Source: Acidobacteriota bacterium | Lineage (GTDB): Bacteria > Acidobacteriota > Terriglobia > Bryobacterales > Bryobacteraceae | Direction: 5' to 3' | Assembly: GCA_026393985.1 (NCBI GenBank) | Contig: JAPKZB010000062.1 | Span: 58,959-122,958, forward strand | Length of the DNA: 64,000 bases | Shown: positions 9,533-17,972 of the stretch, piece by piece | How positions within the stretch are numbered: the stretch's first letter is position 1 | How the letters are laid out: every line of letters begins with the position of its first letter | Translations under genes and position numbers: made by a program | Notes under the pieces: generated by a model | The model's input: the letters and a program-made list of their open reading frames with translations, nothing else | What the model was told of the DNA's origin: nothing | Database searches by the model: none

Positions 9533-9567
9533 TTGACACCGAACCCCGCGGGTCCTATCCTGGGATA
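9533..9567 (+). promoter_or_regulatory. sigma70-type promoter for feoAB with palindrome over the -10; leaderless
   Basis: TTGACA at 9533-9538 is a perfect -35 box. A 17-base spacer leads to TATCCT at 9556-9561, a good -10. The expected transcription start, six to eight bases further, falls at about 9568, only a few bases before the feoA ATG at 9571. No Shine-Dalgarno is present, so the message is probably leaderless. TATCC-TG-GGATA (9556-9567) forms a short perfect inverted repeat over the -10 that could be a repressor site. Not a recognisable Fur box. Confidence 0.7.
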
Positions 9568-9570
9568 GCA

Positions 9571-9849
9571 ATGCAACTCAGTTTCAAGAACGGTGCCGTG
9601 CAAACGCTGGCGCAACTCCCCGCGGGTGCGCAAGCCTACCTGCAGCGTTTGGACCTGCCAGAGGAGATTTCGCAGCGTTTGATGGAGTTGGGTTTCCTGC
9701 CCGGCGCCGCAGTCGTCGCGGCGGGCAGCGCGCCCGGCGGCGATCCGCGTATCTTCCGCGTGGACGGTTCTGAAATTGCGTTGCGGCGGGACACCGCCAG
9801 CCACCTCTATATCTCCTCACAGCCCCTTCCGGAATCGGATCAGCTATGA
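9571..9849 (+). CDS. feoA: FeoA family ferrous iron transport accessory protein
   Basis: 92 residues forming a single SH3-like FeoA domain. The conserved core is ISQRLMELGFLPGAAVVAAG followed by PRIFRVDGSEIALRRDTASHLYI. FeoA is a small cytoplasmic protein thought to modulate FeoB. The last codons overlap the feoB start by 4 bp (ATGA), confirming a feoAB operon. A strong promoter lies immediately upstream and there is no ribosome-binding site, so translation is probably leaderless. Confidence 0.93.
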   Translation: MQLSFKNGAVQTLAQLPAGAQAYLQRLDLPEEISQRLMELGFLPGAAVVAAGSAPGGDPRIFRVDGSEIALRRDTASHLYISSQPLPESDQL

Positions 9850-11744
9850 GCGATAGCGGGAGCTGCCACGGGGCTGCACCGCAAACGGGGAACCGGAAGG
9901 CTGGCCACTACGTTGCACTGGTCGGGCCCCCCAACGCCGGCAAGTCCACGCTCTTCAATCGCCTGACGGGGCTGCGGCAAAAGGTCGCCAATTTCCCCGG
10001 CGTCACCGTCGAACATCACGTCGGCCGCGTTAAGGACGCCGCCGGCCGCGACCTCTTTGTCATCGACCTGCCGGGTATCTACAGCCTGACGCCCCGCTCG
10101 GAGGACGAACAGGTCACCCACAACGTCCTCACCGGCGTCGAGCCCTCGCTTGGCCTCCCCGACGGCGTCATTTTAATCCTCGATTCCACCAACCTGCAGC
10201 GCCATCTGGTCCTCGCCGCGCCGGTACTGGCCCTCGGGTTGCCCACGCTTGTGGTCCTGAACATGGCCGACGATCTCGCCGCTCGCGGCGGCAAAGTCGA
10301 CCCCGCGGCTCTCGCTCGGGAGATTGGCGCCCCGGTTGCTTTGATCTCCGCCGCTACCGGCGATGGCGTTGAACGCGTTGTGCAGTTTCTCCACGGCACC
10401 GGAGCGCGGCCTGTGGCTCCGCAGCCGCGCGTCGAACTCCCCGTGCTGCCCAACCTCCCCGCCCGGCGCCGTTGGGCCGGAAAAGTCGGCCTGCAAGCGG
10501 GCTACACCGCTCCCGCCCCGCCCGAATGGACCCGCCGGCTCGACGCCCTCTTCCTGCACCCCGTTTGCGGGCCGCTCGTCTTCCTCCTCGTCGTCCTGGC
10601 GGTCTTTCAAGGAATCTTCACCGGCGCCCAGCCCCTCATGGACGCCGTCGAGGCCCTCGTCGCCGGGTCCGGCGAACAGATCGGCCAACTGCTGCCCGTG
10701 GGCATGCTCCGGAGTCTGGTCGTCGAAGGCGTCTGGGGCGGCGTCGGCAGCGTCGTGGTGTTCCTGCCCCAAATTCTCCTGTTGTTTCTGTTCCTCGGCA
10801 TTCTCGAAGACTCGGGCTATCTCGCTCGCGCGGCGGTGATTGCGGACCGCACCATGTCTCGCGTCGGGCTGCAGGGCAAGGCGTTCATCCCGCTGCTGTC
10901 GGCCTACGCCTGCGCCGTCCCGGCGATCATGGCCACGCGGACCATCGAAGACAAGCGCGACCGCCTCGCCACGGTGCTCATCGCCCCCTTCATGACCTGC
11001 TCGGCGCGCCTGCCGGTCTACACCCTGCTCATCGCCGCGTTTGTGCCCAACACGCCGCTGCTCGGGCAGTTCCTCGGCCTGCAGGCGGCGGTGCTGCTTG
11101 GCCTCTATCTGCTCGGATTCGCCGCCGCGGTGGGCACGGCGCTCCTGCTGCGCTCCTCCGTCCTGCGCCACGCCAAAACCACCTTTGTCATGGAGCTGCC
11201 AGCTTACCGCCGCCCCTCCCTGCGTTCGCTCCTGCTCCGGTTGATCGACCGGGCCGTTGTCTTTTTGCAGCGCGCCGGTACGGTGATCCTGCTCGTCAGC
11301 GTCCTCCTCTGGATCCTCGCTCACCTGCCCTACAAAGACGGCAAGGCCCCGCCCCTTGAGGAGAGCATCGCCGGGCAGATCGGGCGCGCCGTCGAGCCGG
11401 CCATTCAGCCGCTCGGTTTCAACTGGAAGATCGGCATCGGCCTGATCACCTCATTAGCCGCCCGCGAGGTGATCGTCGGTACCCTCGGCACGATCTACGG
11501 CATTGAGAACGCCGAGCAGGACTCCCCGCCCCTGATCGAATCGCTGCGCAAAGATCTGACCCCGGGCGGCGCCTTCGCGCTGATGATCTTCTTTGCCTTC
11601 GCCATGCAATGCTTTTCCACGGTGGCGATAGTCCGGCGGGAGCTCGGCAGTTGGATCTGGCCCGCCGCGCAATTTGTCTATATGGGGGGCCTGGCCTATC
11701 TCGGTGCTTTAGCCGCCAATCAGATCTGGCTCCGCCTCCGCTAG
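9846..11744 (+). CDS. feoB: ferrous iron transporter B
   Basis: 632 residues. The N-terminal G domain has GPPNAGKST (G1), VTVEHHVG (G2 region), DLPGIYSLTPRS (G3) and NMADD (G4), followed by a helical linker. The membrane part starts near residue 235 and includes two Gate domains; CAVPAIMATRTIEDKRDRL is the conserved nucleoside-recognition/Gate motif, with a second copy towards the C-terminus (TSLAAREVIVGTLG). FeoB moves Fe2+ across the inner membrane. It is shorter than the roughly 770-residue E. coli protein, with no cysteine-rich FeoC-like tail. Overlaps feoA. Confidence 0.95.
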   Translation: MSDSGSCHGAAPQTGNRKAGHYVALVGPPNAGKSTLFNRLTGLRQKVANFPGVTVEHHVGRVKDAAGRDLFVIDLPGIYSLTPRSEDEQVTHNVLTGVEPSLGLPDGVILILDSTNLQRHLVLAAPVLALGLPTLVVLNMADDLAARGGKVDPAALAREIGAPVALISAATGDGVERVVQFLHGTGARPVAPQPRVELPVLPNLPARRRWAGKVGLQAGYTAPAPPEWTRRLDALFLHPVCGPLVFLLVVLAVFQGIFTGAQPLMDAVEALVAGSGEQIGQLLPVGMLRSLVVEGVWGGVGSVVVFLPQILLLFLFLGILEDSGYLARAAVIADRTMSRVGLQGKAFIPLLSAYACAVPAIMATRTIEDKRDRLATVLIAPFMTCSARLPVYTLLIAAFVPNTPLLGQFLGLQAAVLLGLYLLGFAAAVGTALLLRSSVLRHAKTTFVMELPAYRRPSLRSLLLRLIDRAVVFLQRAGTVILLVSVLLWILAHLPYKDGKAPPLEESIAGQIGRAVEPAIQPLGFNWKIGIGLITSLAAREVIVGTLGTIYGIENAEQDSPPLIESLRKDLTPGGAFALMIFFAFAMQCFSTVAIVRRELGSWIWPAAQFVYMGGLAYLGALAANQIWLRLR

Positions 11745-11940
11745 GGCGCTAGGCCGGCTGAAATCACTCCTGCGATGAAAACAAGGGGATTGCGGCCGGC
11801 TCTGCCCACTTGACGCAAGAGCAGGACCCGGATAGGTAAACCTCCCTGCTGTATCTCTAAGTACCCCAAGGCCATTCCTCCGTAAAGGGCGGGCTTTCAT
11901 CCTTGAAACAGAACTTCAGCTCTCGCCCCTCGTCTTACCC

Positions 11941-12288
11941 GCGGCGGCATGCACAGCGCCTTCTTTCTCCTCCACCGCACCAACGGAAGTCTTTGTTAGT
12001 GACCTGGATCTACGCTATGTAGGCGCCGCCGTTCTGTACAGCGCGACCTCCTTTTTCACCTCGACAACGTGTGCCAAGGACGACATCACCGGCGCCATCC
12101 CCGATTCGGCCATCCCCGCAACTGGCACCTGGGCGATGCGCGGTGGCGGTTTGGTGGCCCTCGGCTTCCTGCGCCGTCGACAGCAGTGTGCGGCACGTCA
12201 TCAAAAACCCACTAGCGGCAACCCCTCTCTGGTATTGCCTGGCCTCAGGGGCTCCGTACCCTGCCGAGCTCTTACACGGAAGGTCGAC
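11941..12288 (+). pseudogene. degenerate C-terminus of a PEP-CTERM surface protein
   Basis: Reading this stretch in the frame of the following pseudogene gives TSTTCAKDDITGAIP, then PATGTWAMRGGGLVALGFLRRRQQ. That is a hydrophobic segment followed by arginines, like a PEP-CTERM sorting tail, but with the Pro-Glu-Pro signature lost. The TCAKD-ITG segment also occurs near the end of the next reading frame, so the two are related copies. No start codon or N-terminal half is visible. The rest of 11745-11940, after feoB, holds no gene that can be supported. Confidence 0.55.
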
Positions 12289-12978
12289 ATGAAGCTCCTT
12301 CAAGTTTCCTTCCTGGCGCTGCCCTCTCCCGCACTGCCGACCTTCCCGAGCAAATTTACCGACAAGACGCATGCGCAAGCTCCAAACGACGTTATCTGAG
12401 ACCCACCGAATCTCGACATCACCCAATTGAGCTTCACCGCCTTCAACGCAGCCAACAAAACCTTCACGGCCAAGATAGGTTTCAACTACGGCGGAGGCGT
12501 GTCGCTTGGACCTTTCCATGGTGGCACCCTGTCCGTTGGTGATCTGCTGATCAGCAACCGCACAAATCGGTACCTTGTGCCCCTCGTCACCCGCGGAACC
12601 TTGGACGCGGGAGACCTCTACAGCGCTACCTCCTACTTGACCGCGCAGACCGTTCATGGCTCCGGCTCGGGCCGCCCAACCGAAAACGTATGGGGTAAAA
12701 CCACTGGCTCTGTGCGTCTGGGCACCGGTACCGTCTCCTCGGTCTCCGTAGGCGGCTCCACCATTCCCAATAAGCTGGAGTTGACTTTGAATTTCGTTGG
12801 CAATGACGCTTCCATCACCAATTTCGCCAACTCTGCCGTGTCGTTTGCCGCCGCCACTTGTGCCAAAGACATCATCACCGGAGTCGTTCCCGCCAATACC
12901 CCCGTGCCCTAACCCGCCACCTGGGCCATGCTGGGCGCCGGCCTGGCCGCCGTCGCCGTCAGGCCTCAAGCGACATAA
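12289..12978 (+). pseudogene. PEP-CTERM protein gene broken by two in-frame stops
   Basis: A single reading frame runs from an ATG with a signal-like MKLLQVSFLALPSPALP start to a TAA at 12976. It is interrupted by TGA at 12397-12399 and TAA at 12910-12912. The middle (SFTAFNAANKTFTAKIGFNYGGG onward) looks like a secreted beta-rich domain. The last block reads VP-stop-PATWAMLGAGLAAVAV. A single G-to-T change from GAA to TAA would have removed the Glu of a canonical PEP motif, cutting off the exosortase tail. PEP-CTERM proteins are exported and anchored by exosortase; this one would now be unsorted or dead. No exosortase gene lies in the window. Confidence 0.75.
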
Positions 12979-12989
12979 TGATACCCTGA

Positions 12990-13018
12990 GGGATTGGAGC
13001 CACCACGGCTCCAATCCC
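12990..13018 (+). promoter_or_regulatory. 12-bp perfect hairpin just upstream of trxB
   Basis: GGGATTGGAGCC (12990-13001) and GGCTCCAATCCC (13007-13018) pair perfectly around a five-base ACCAC loop. The hairpin ends 13 bases before the trxB ATG and is followed by a pyrimidine-rich TTCTCCATTTCTT. It could be the terminator of the broken upstream gene or a structured trxB leader. A possible -10 (CATAAT, 12974-12979) just ahead would place the stem at the very 5' end of the trxB message. Confidence 0.5.
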
Positions 13019-13031
13019 TTCTCCATTTCTT

Positions 13032-13955
13032 ATGCGTAACGTCGTCATCATCGGTTCCGGCTGCGCCGGAAACACCGCCGCCGTCTATACCGGCCGCGCG
13101 TCGCTGTCTCCCCTGGTCGTCTCCGGCCACGAACCCGGCGGCCAGCTTTCCATCACCTCCGAGGTCGAAAACTTCCCCGGTTTCCCCGACGGCGTCATGG
13201 GCCCCCAACTCGTCGAGAACATGAAGCAGCAGGCGATTCGCTTCGGCGCCGAGTACATGCACGGCACCGTCGAAGATGCCGACCTCTCCCAACGGCCTTT
13301 CAAACTGAAGATCGACGGCGCCTGGATCGAAACCCGGACGCTCATCATCGCCTCCGGCGCCTCGGCCCGCTGGCTCGGCCTGCCGAACGAATATAAGCTC
13401 ATCGGCCACGGCGTCAGCTCCTGCGCCACCTGCGACGGCTTCTTCTACCGCGAAAAAGAGATCATGGTCATCGGCGGCGGCGATACCGCTATGGAAGAAG
13501 CCAACTTCCTCACCCGCTTCGGCCGTCGCGTTACCCTCGTCCACCGGCGCGACGAGTTCCGCGCCTCCAAAATCATGGTCGACCGCACCCGCGCCAACCC
13601 GAAGATCGAAATCCTCACCAATACCGTCGTCGATGATATTTACGATGTCGAAAAGGGCTACGTCACCGGCGCGAAACTCCGCAACCTCGTCACCGGCGAA
13701 ACCTGGGACCGCGACGTCGACGGCTTCTTCGTCGCCATCGGGCATATCCCCAACACCAAGTTCCTCCGCGGCCAGATCGATACCGACGAAGAGGGCTACA
13801 TCCTCTCGCACGGCGGCGCCCGCACCAACATCGCCGGCGTCTTCCACGCGGGCGACGTGCAGGACCGGGTCTACCGCCAAGCCATCACCGCCGCCGGCGC
13901 CGGCTGCATGGCCGCTATCGAAGCCGAACGGTTCTTAGAAGCCGAAGGCCACTAG
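13032..13955 (+). CDS. trxB: thioredoxin reductase
   Basis: 307 residues. The FAD site is GSGCAGNTAAVYTGRA, with Cys where most relatives have Pro. The redox-active CATCDG disulfide motif follows SSCATCDGFFYREKEI. The NADPH site is IGGGDTAMEEANFLTRFG with HRRDEFRASKIM, and the C-terminal FAD motif is VFHAGDVQDRVYRQAITAAGAGC. It reduces thioredoxin with NADPH in the cytoplasm. A 12-bp hairpin sits right before its start. It ends convergent with, and overlapping by 4 bp, the peptidase-like gene on the other strand. Confidence 0.95.
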   Translation: MRNVVIIGSGCAGNTAAVYTGRASLSPLVVSGHEPGGQLSITSEVENFPGFPDGVMGPQLVENMKQQAIRFGAEYMHGTVEDADLSQRPFKLKIDGAWIETRTLIIASGASARWLGLPNEYKLIGHGVSSCATCDGFFYREKEIMVIGGGDTAMEEANFLTRFGRRVTLVHRRDEFRASKIMVDRTRANPKIEILTNTVVDDIYDVEKGYVTGAKLRNLVTGETWDRDVDGFFVAIGHIPNTKFLRGQIDTDEEGYILSHGGARTNIAGVFHAGDVQDRVYRQAITAAGAGCMAAIEAERFLEAEGH

Positions 13956-15916
13956 AAAGCCGGTTTAGCGCGCTTGAAGGGCTCCTTGAGATACTTGGCC
14001 GCCTCCTCCTGCGCGTTCTGCGTGTTGTCCTTGGTCCGGATCGCGAGGTTGTACTCGTTCACGGCACGCTCCCGCTGACCGGTAATGTCGAAGATCTTGC
14101 CCAGGTTGATGTGGCCCCACACCTCCGTCCACTTGGGCTCCAGATCTCCGTTCAACGACTCCCGGAACACATTGGCCGCCGATTGATAGTTGTTCTGCAG
14201 AAAGAACACCTCGCCCACCCGGTAGTGCGCCAGCGAACTGTTCCGCGCCACGTCGAGCGCCTTGGTGTACTCCTTCAGCGCCTCGCCGTACTCCCCGATC
14301 TCGGCGAACATCTCACCCTTGCGGATCGAAACCGCTACCCGCATCGTCCGGCTCATCCGCAGTAGCTTGTTGTTCACGTCAATGTCGACCCGCTTCGGCT
14401 TGCCGAAGGTCTCAATGAGAAACTCGGATGAGGTCCCGGAGACGTCGATCACTTTCTCTTCCGGGTTGCCTTCGGTTTCGATCTTCAGACTCACCGGCAT
14501 GCGGAACGTGTCCAGGTCCTGGGAGATCTTGCCCATAATGCGGAATCCCTTCTTCGTCCGGTAGACCGTGTACTCGAGCTTGAACTCCGGCGCCCCGCTC
14601 GATTCAATCCACTGAATGAAAAAGTAGCCCAGGTCCTGCCCCGCTAGCTGGCTCGCCACGTCTTTCAGGTTCTCGGTCGTGATGCCCCGGCCGGCAAACC
14701 GGTCCGGCACGGTCTTCAAAAGTTCTTTGAACTTCTCTTCGCCGATAACGCTGCGCAGCATGTGGTACACGGCTGCGCCCTTGCCGGCTGTCGTCGCCCA
14801 GTACTCCGGAGAGTAGTCTTCAAACCGTGACGCCTGAATCAGCGGCGGGTTATCCACCGTCATCGCCTCGACGTAGGTATCCCGCACCTCGCCTTCGAGG
14901 GCGCCCGGACCCTGCGACTGCTCTACCCACAGCAGCTCCGCGTAGCGCGCCATGCCGTTGGTGATCCACAGATGGTTCCGCGTCGCGGGCGAGGCTTGCA
15001 GCCCCCACCACTGCCGCGCCAACTGATTCACCAGCAGCCGCGGATTGGCTTGGCTGCCGATGGCACGCGGATTCAGAAATAGCAGGCCCGGCGCGGCGTA
15101 GCCGTTCGGGGCGCCCTCTTCGGTCTCGATCAGTCCAATGGCCGAGTACGGCGCGAGCCCATACATCCCCGTCAGAAAACCGAGCACCTTGCCCGTCTCC
15201 TCGCCCCAGCTCTGCGCCGCGCCCGCCGCTTCGCCGCGGAAGTAAGTCAGCGCCGTCACCCCTCCGGACGACACCGTCTTCGGAGCCTCCCGCACGATGC
15301 CAAGCGAACCCGCCAGGCTGGGCTTGGCGAAGTTGCAAACCGTTGTCTTCTTGCCGGCCGGCGCCGGACCCGAGGTCTCAATGCCGCCGGTCACCACCGT
15401 GAAGCCCTCCGGCACCGTCACCGCCAGCTCCGCCGTGTAGCGGTCCGCCGTGTACTCGTTGACGGGAAACCACCGGGCGGGGTACAACAAGAAGCCATAG
15501 TCCGGCTTGATGGCCGCGAACTTCACGCCATACACCGGCGACTCCTCCTGCCCGCTCAGCCGCCCCTCGTAACTGACCACCACCTCCTGCTCCGTGCCCT
15601 TGGACAAAATATCCGGGAAGGCGATGTGCAGCTGGTACTCCTGCAGATTCCGCGTCGGCGTCAGCGCCCGGCCCTGCCCGTCCATCACCGAGGTAACGTT
15701 CAGGCTGTTGTGCAGGTCGAGCGCGATCGTGGTAATCCGGTCGTCCACCGGCTGAAACCTGATCCGGGCCGTCGCCTTCAGCGTCTGCGTGCGCGGATCG
15801 ACGTCGGCTTGAATGCGATAGTTGATCACGTCGATCCGGGATCGGCCCCGCGCCTCCTGGCCGCAGACGAGCGAGGCAAACAGAGTGACGGTGACGAGGC
15901 TCCAAACTAGCTTCAT
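13952..15916 (-). CDS. M1 aminopeptidase-like protein lacking zinc ligands, with C-terminal TPRs
   Basis: 654 residues from an ATG two bases after the lpxB stop. A longer reading upstream lies inside lpxB. A signal peptide ends around CGQ (19). The fold of M1 peptidases is recognisable: an N-terminal beta domain, then the region where HExxHxWG should lie reads NQLARQWWG (297-305). The second zinc Glu region, normally WLNEG, reads WITNG (317-321). The GAMEN exopeptidase motif reads GAPNG. All three zinc ligands and the catalytic Glu are therefore replaced. The tail (about 560-654) contains TPR-like helices. Probably an exported scaffold or binding protein rather than a peptidase. Confidence 0.85.
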   Translation of the reverse strand: MKLVWSLVTVTLFASLVCGQEARGRSRIDVINYRIQADVDPRTQTLKATARIRFQPVDDRITTIALDLHNSLNVTSVMDGQGRALTPTRNLQEYQLHIAFPDILSKGTEQEVVVSYEGRLSGQEESPVYGVKFAAIKPDYGFLLYPARWFPVNEYTADRYTAELAVTVPEGFTVVTGGIETSGPAPAGKKTTVCNFAKPSLAGSLGIVREAPKTVSSGGVTALTYFRGEAAGAAQSWGEETGKVLGFLTGMYGLAPYSAIGLIETEEGAPNGYAAPGLLFLNPRAIGSQANPRLLVNQLARQWWGLQASPATRNHLWITNGMARYAELLWVEQSQGPGALEGEVRDTYVEAMTVDNPPLIQASRFEDYSPEYWATTAGKGAAVYHMLRSVIGEEKFKELLKTVPDRFAGRGITTENLKDVASQLAGQDLGYFFIQWIESSGAPEFKLEYTVYRTKKGFRIMGKISQDLDTFRMPVSLKIETEGNPEEKVIDVSGTSSEFLIETFGKPKRVDIDVNNKLLRMSRTMRVAVSIRKGEMFAEIGEYGEALKEYTKALDVARNSSLAHYRVGEVFFLQNNYQSAANVFRESLNGDLEPKWTEVWGHINLGKIFDITGQRERAVNEYNLAIRTKDNTQNAQEEAAKYLKEPFKRAKPAF

Positions 15917-15918
15917 GA

Positions 15919-17076
15919 TTAGGTTTCCTTCAGATACCGGTCTGCCAGAACTCTGGCCGCTTCGGCAAGGGGGTCGGTTTCCCGGCGGAGTGTGTGGCGG
16001 ATGCCGGCTAACTCGGCACGCATCGTAGCGAGGGCTCCCGGGGTTTCGAGCAAATGCAGAGCGGCACGGGCCAGGTTGGCGCCCGTCAACTCGGTCTGCA
16101 TGAGTTCCGGGACCACGCAACGCCCCGCCACCAGATTCACCATGGTGTAAAACGGAACAGACACTAACAATTTACCCAGAAGCCAGCTGATGGCGGTGAC
16201 CCGGTAGAAGCTCACCATGGCCGTACCGAGCATGGCTGCCTCCATAGTCACCGTGCCGCTGGCGGCCAGGGCGAGGTCGGCGTAGGCGATTGCATCCCAC
16301 GTTTCTCCCTCAATCGTATGGATGGACAGCGCGGAAATGCGTTCCCGAAAAGTTGTAAACGAACCGCTGCCGCGCGCTAAAAATCCCACCGGTGTAGCCC
16401 AGACAAACTGCCTATACCCGTGCGACCGCAGTATCTCCACCGCATCGAGCGCCGCAGGCAGATGCCGCCGCGCTTCGCCCACCCGGCTGCCGGGCAGCAG
16501 GACCAGAATTGGCTTCGTTTCGTCAAGTCCATGCCGCGAACAGAATTCACACCGCGTCCCCCGCGGCGCGGCGCTCCACGCGAGCGGGTGGCCGATGAAA
16601 TCCACCGCCACCCCGCGTTCGGCAAACCAAGCTTTTTCAAAAGGGAAAATCGACAGGATCCCCGCCAGATCGCGCCGCATCTGCTTCACCCGCCCCGACC
16701 GCCACGCCCAAACCTGCGGCGCCACCAGGTAGATCACGGGAATGCCCAGCCGTTTCAGCTTCTTCGCCACGCGCAGGTTGAAGTCCGGGCTGTCGGTCAA
16801 AATCGCCAGCGCCGGCCGCCGCCGCTCCGCCGCCGCCACCAGCTTCCGAAACTCGCCATAAATCCGCGGGATGTGGCCCACCACTTCGACCAGGCCCACC
16901 ACCGCCAGCGCTTCAGCATCCACCACTGGCTCTACGCCCGCCGCCCGCATCTGCGGTCCCGCGCACCCGTAAAACCGCAGCCCCGGCGCCAACTTGCGCA
17001 GCTCTTCGACCAGGCGCGAGGCATACATGTCCCCGGAAGCCTCACCGGCCGATACTAGGATGTCCACAGGTGGCAA
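15919..17076 (-). CDS. lpxB: lipid-A-disaccharide synthase
   Basis: 385 residues, matching the usual length. The start region DILVSAGEASGDMYASRLVEEL and the later LPGSRVGEARRHLP and ASGTVTMEAAMLGTAMVSFYR blocks are diagnostic for LpxB, a GT19 enzyme. It joins UDP-diacylglucosamine and lipid X to form the lipid A disaccharide at the inner membrane, indicating a Gram-negative-type outer membrane. It is followed after two bases by the M1-like gene, suggesting co-transcription. The other lpx genes are not in the window. Confidence 0.95.
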   Translation of the reverse strand: MPPVDILVSAGEASGDMYASRLVEELRKLAPGLRFYGCAGPQMRAAGVEPVVDAEALAVVGLVEVVGHIPRIYGEFRKLVAAAERRRPALAILTDSPDFNLRVAKKLKRLGIPVIYLVAPQVWAWRSGRVKQMRRDLAGILSIFPFEKAWFAERGVAVDFIGHPLAWSAAPRGTRCEFCSRHGLDETKPILVLLPGSRVGEARRHLPAALDAVEILRSHGYRQFVWATPVGFLARGSGSFTTFRERISALSIHTIEGETWDAIAYADLALAASGTVTMEAAMLGTAMVSFYRVTAISWLLGKLLVSVPFYTMVNLVAGRCVVPELMQTELTGANLARAALHLLETPGALATMRAELAGIRHTLRRETDPLAEAARVLADRYLKET

Positions 17077-17121
17077 AATCCCAGTCTAGCGCGAGCCTCT
17101 GTTACACTGAAGATTCTGTCG

Positions 17122-17931
17122 ATGCCGTCTCCCTCCGACCTGGCCCTTGAGTCCGCGGCAAAACTCCACCTGGGTGAATTCGCCGCGCGGTTCCAGCCCG
17201 AGAGTCTGCCGCTGGGTGATCGCTTCAGCTACCTCGCCGCGGCCGTGCCAGTCGGGGAAGACGACCTGCGCGAATACCTCGTCGAACCCGTTGCCGCTCT
17301 ACCCGCCCTTGTGCGTGCTGCGTTGCCGCCCCTGTTTGTACTTCTGGTGCCCTATCTGGAGCGCCCCGTCGCGTCCGGCAAGCATAAAGCCACCCGGCAA
17401 ACCTTTCTGCCGCAGGATTCGCTCGTCGTCATGGACCCGCCAGACGAAAAAGTCCGCCTGACCCTCGCCTACGTTCCGCCGTCCGGCGACGGCCAGCCCG
17501 GCATCCTCGCCTTCGCCGTCAAGGACGTCGACATGAGCGAGTATCATTTCCATCTCTTTAACGCCCTCTCCCGCGCCGCCTTCGACCGGCTGCCCGAAAC
17601 GGCTTTCAGCGGCTTCATGGACCTGCTACGCGGTGAGTTGAAGGGCCGCGTCCACGGCGAAGTCGACCAGTTGAGCTGGGCCGCTAAGCAAAATCTGCTG
17701 AACAAACAGGCATCGTTCCGCGGCGAAACCAAACTCTTCCGCGAATACGCCCGCGAATCTTTCTTCGATACCCTGACGCTCTACCTCCACGGTCTGTGCT
17801 GCGATATCGATGTCGAGCCGGGACCGCGGCAGATTGCCAGCCGCCACCTCCGCAAACGGCTCGAATACCTCCGGGGACAGTTTCCGCCGCCCGAAGGCTA
17901 TGCGGTATTCCCCGAAGAGCTTAAGAATTAA
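17122..17931 (+). CDS. conserved-looking protein of unknown function
   Basis: 269 residues, divergent from lpxB by about 45 bp. I do not recognise the family. It is largely helical, has no signal peptide or membrane segment, and includes an acidic N-terminal half (DRFSYLAAAVPVGEDDLREY), a LPQDSLVVMDPPDEKVRLTL beta stretch and a C-terminal region with CCDIDVEPGPRQIASRHLRKRLEYL. Strong third-position G+C and a clean reading frame support it as real. Cytoplasmic by appearance; function unknown. Confidence 0.75.
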   Translation: MPSPSDLALESAAKLHLGEFAARFQPESLPLGDRFSYLAAAVPVGEDDLREYLVEPVAALPALVRAALPPLFVLLVPYLERPVASGKHKATRQTFLPQDSLVVMDPPDEKVRLTLAYVPPSGDGQPGILAFAVKDVDMSEYHFHLFNALSRAAFDRLPETAFSGFMDLLRGELKGRVHGEVDQLSWAAKQNLLNKQASFRGETKLFREYARESFFDTLTLYLHGLCCDIDVEPGPRQIASRHLRKRLEYLRGQFPPPEGYAVFPEELKN

Positions 17932-17972
17932 CTGATCTACCACTCGCCGCCTAGCCCGCCGATAGAATCCAT

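Noticed and set aside
10173..11324. 383-residue minus-strand open frame opposite feoB
   Set aside because: Arg/Glu/Gly/Asp-rich with no domain; feoB is clear on the plus strand.
11745..11940. Possible riboswitch or small RNA before the PEP-CTERM remnant
   Set aside because: No recognisable conserved core of a c-di-GMP or other riboswitch could be found.
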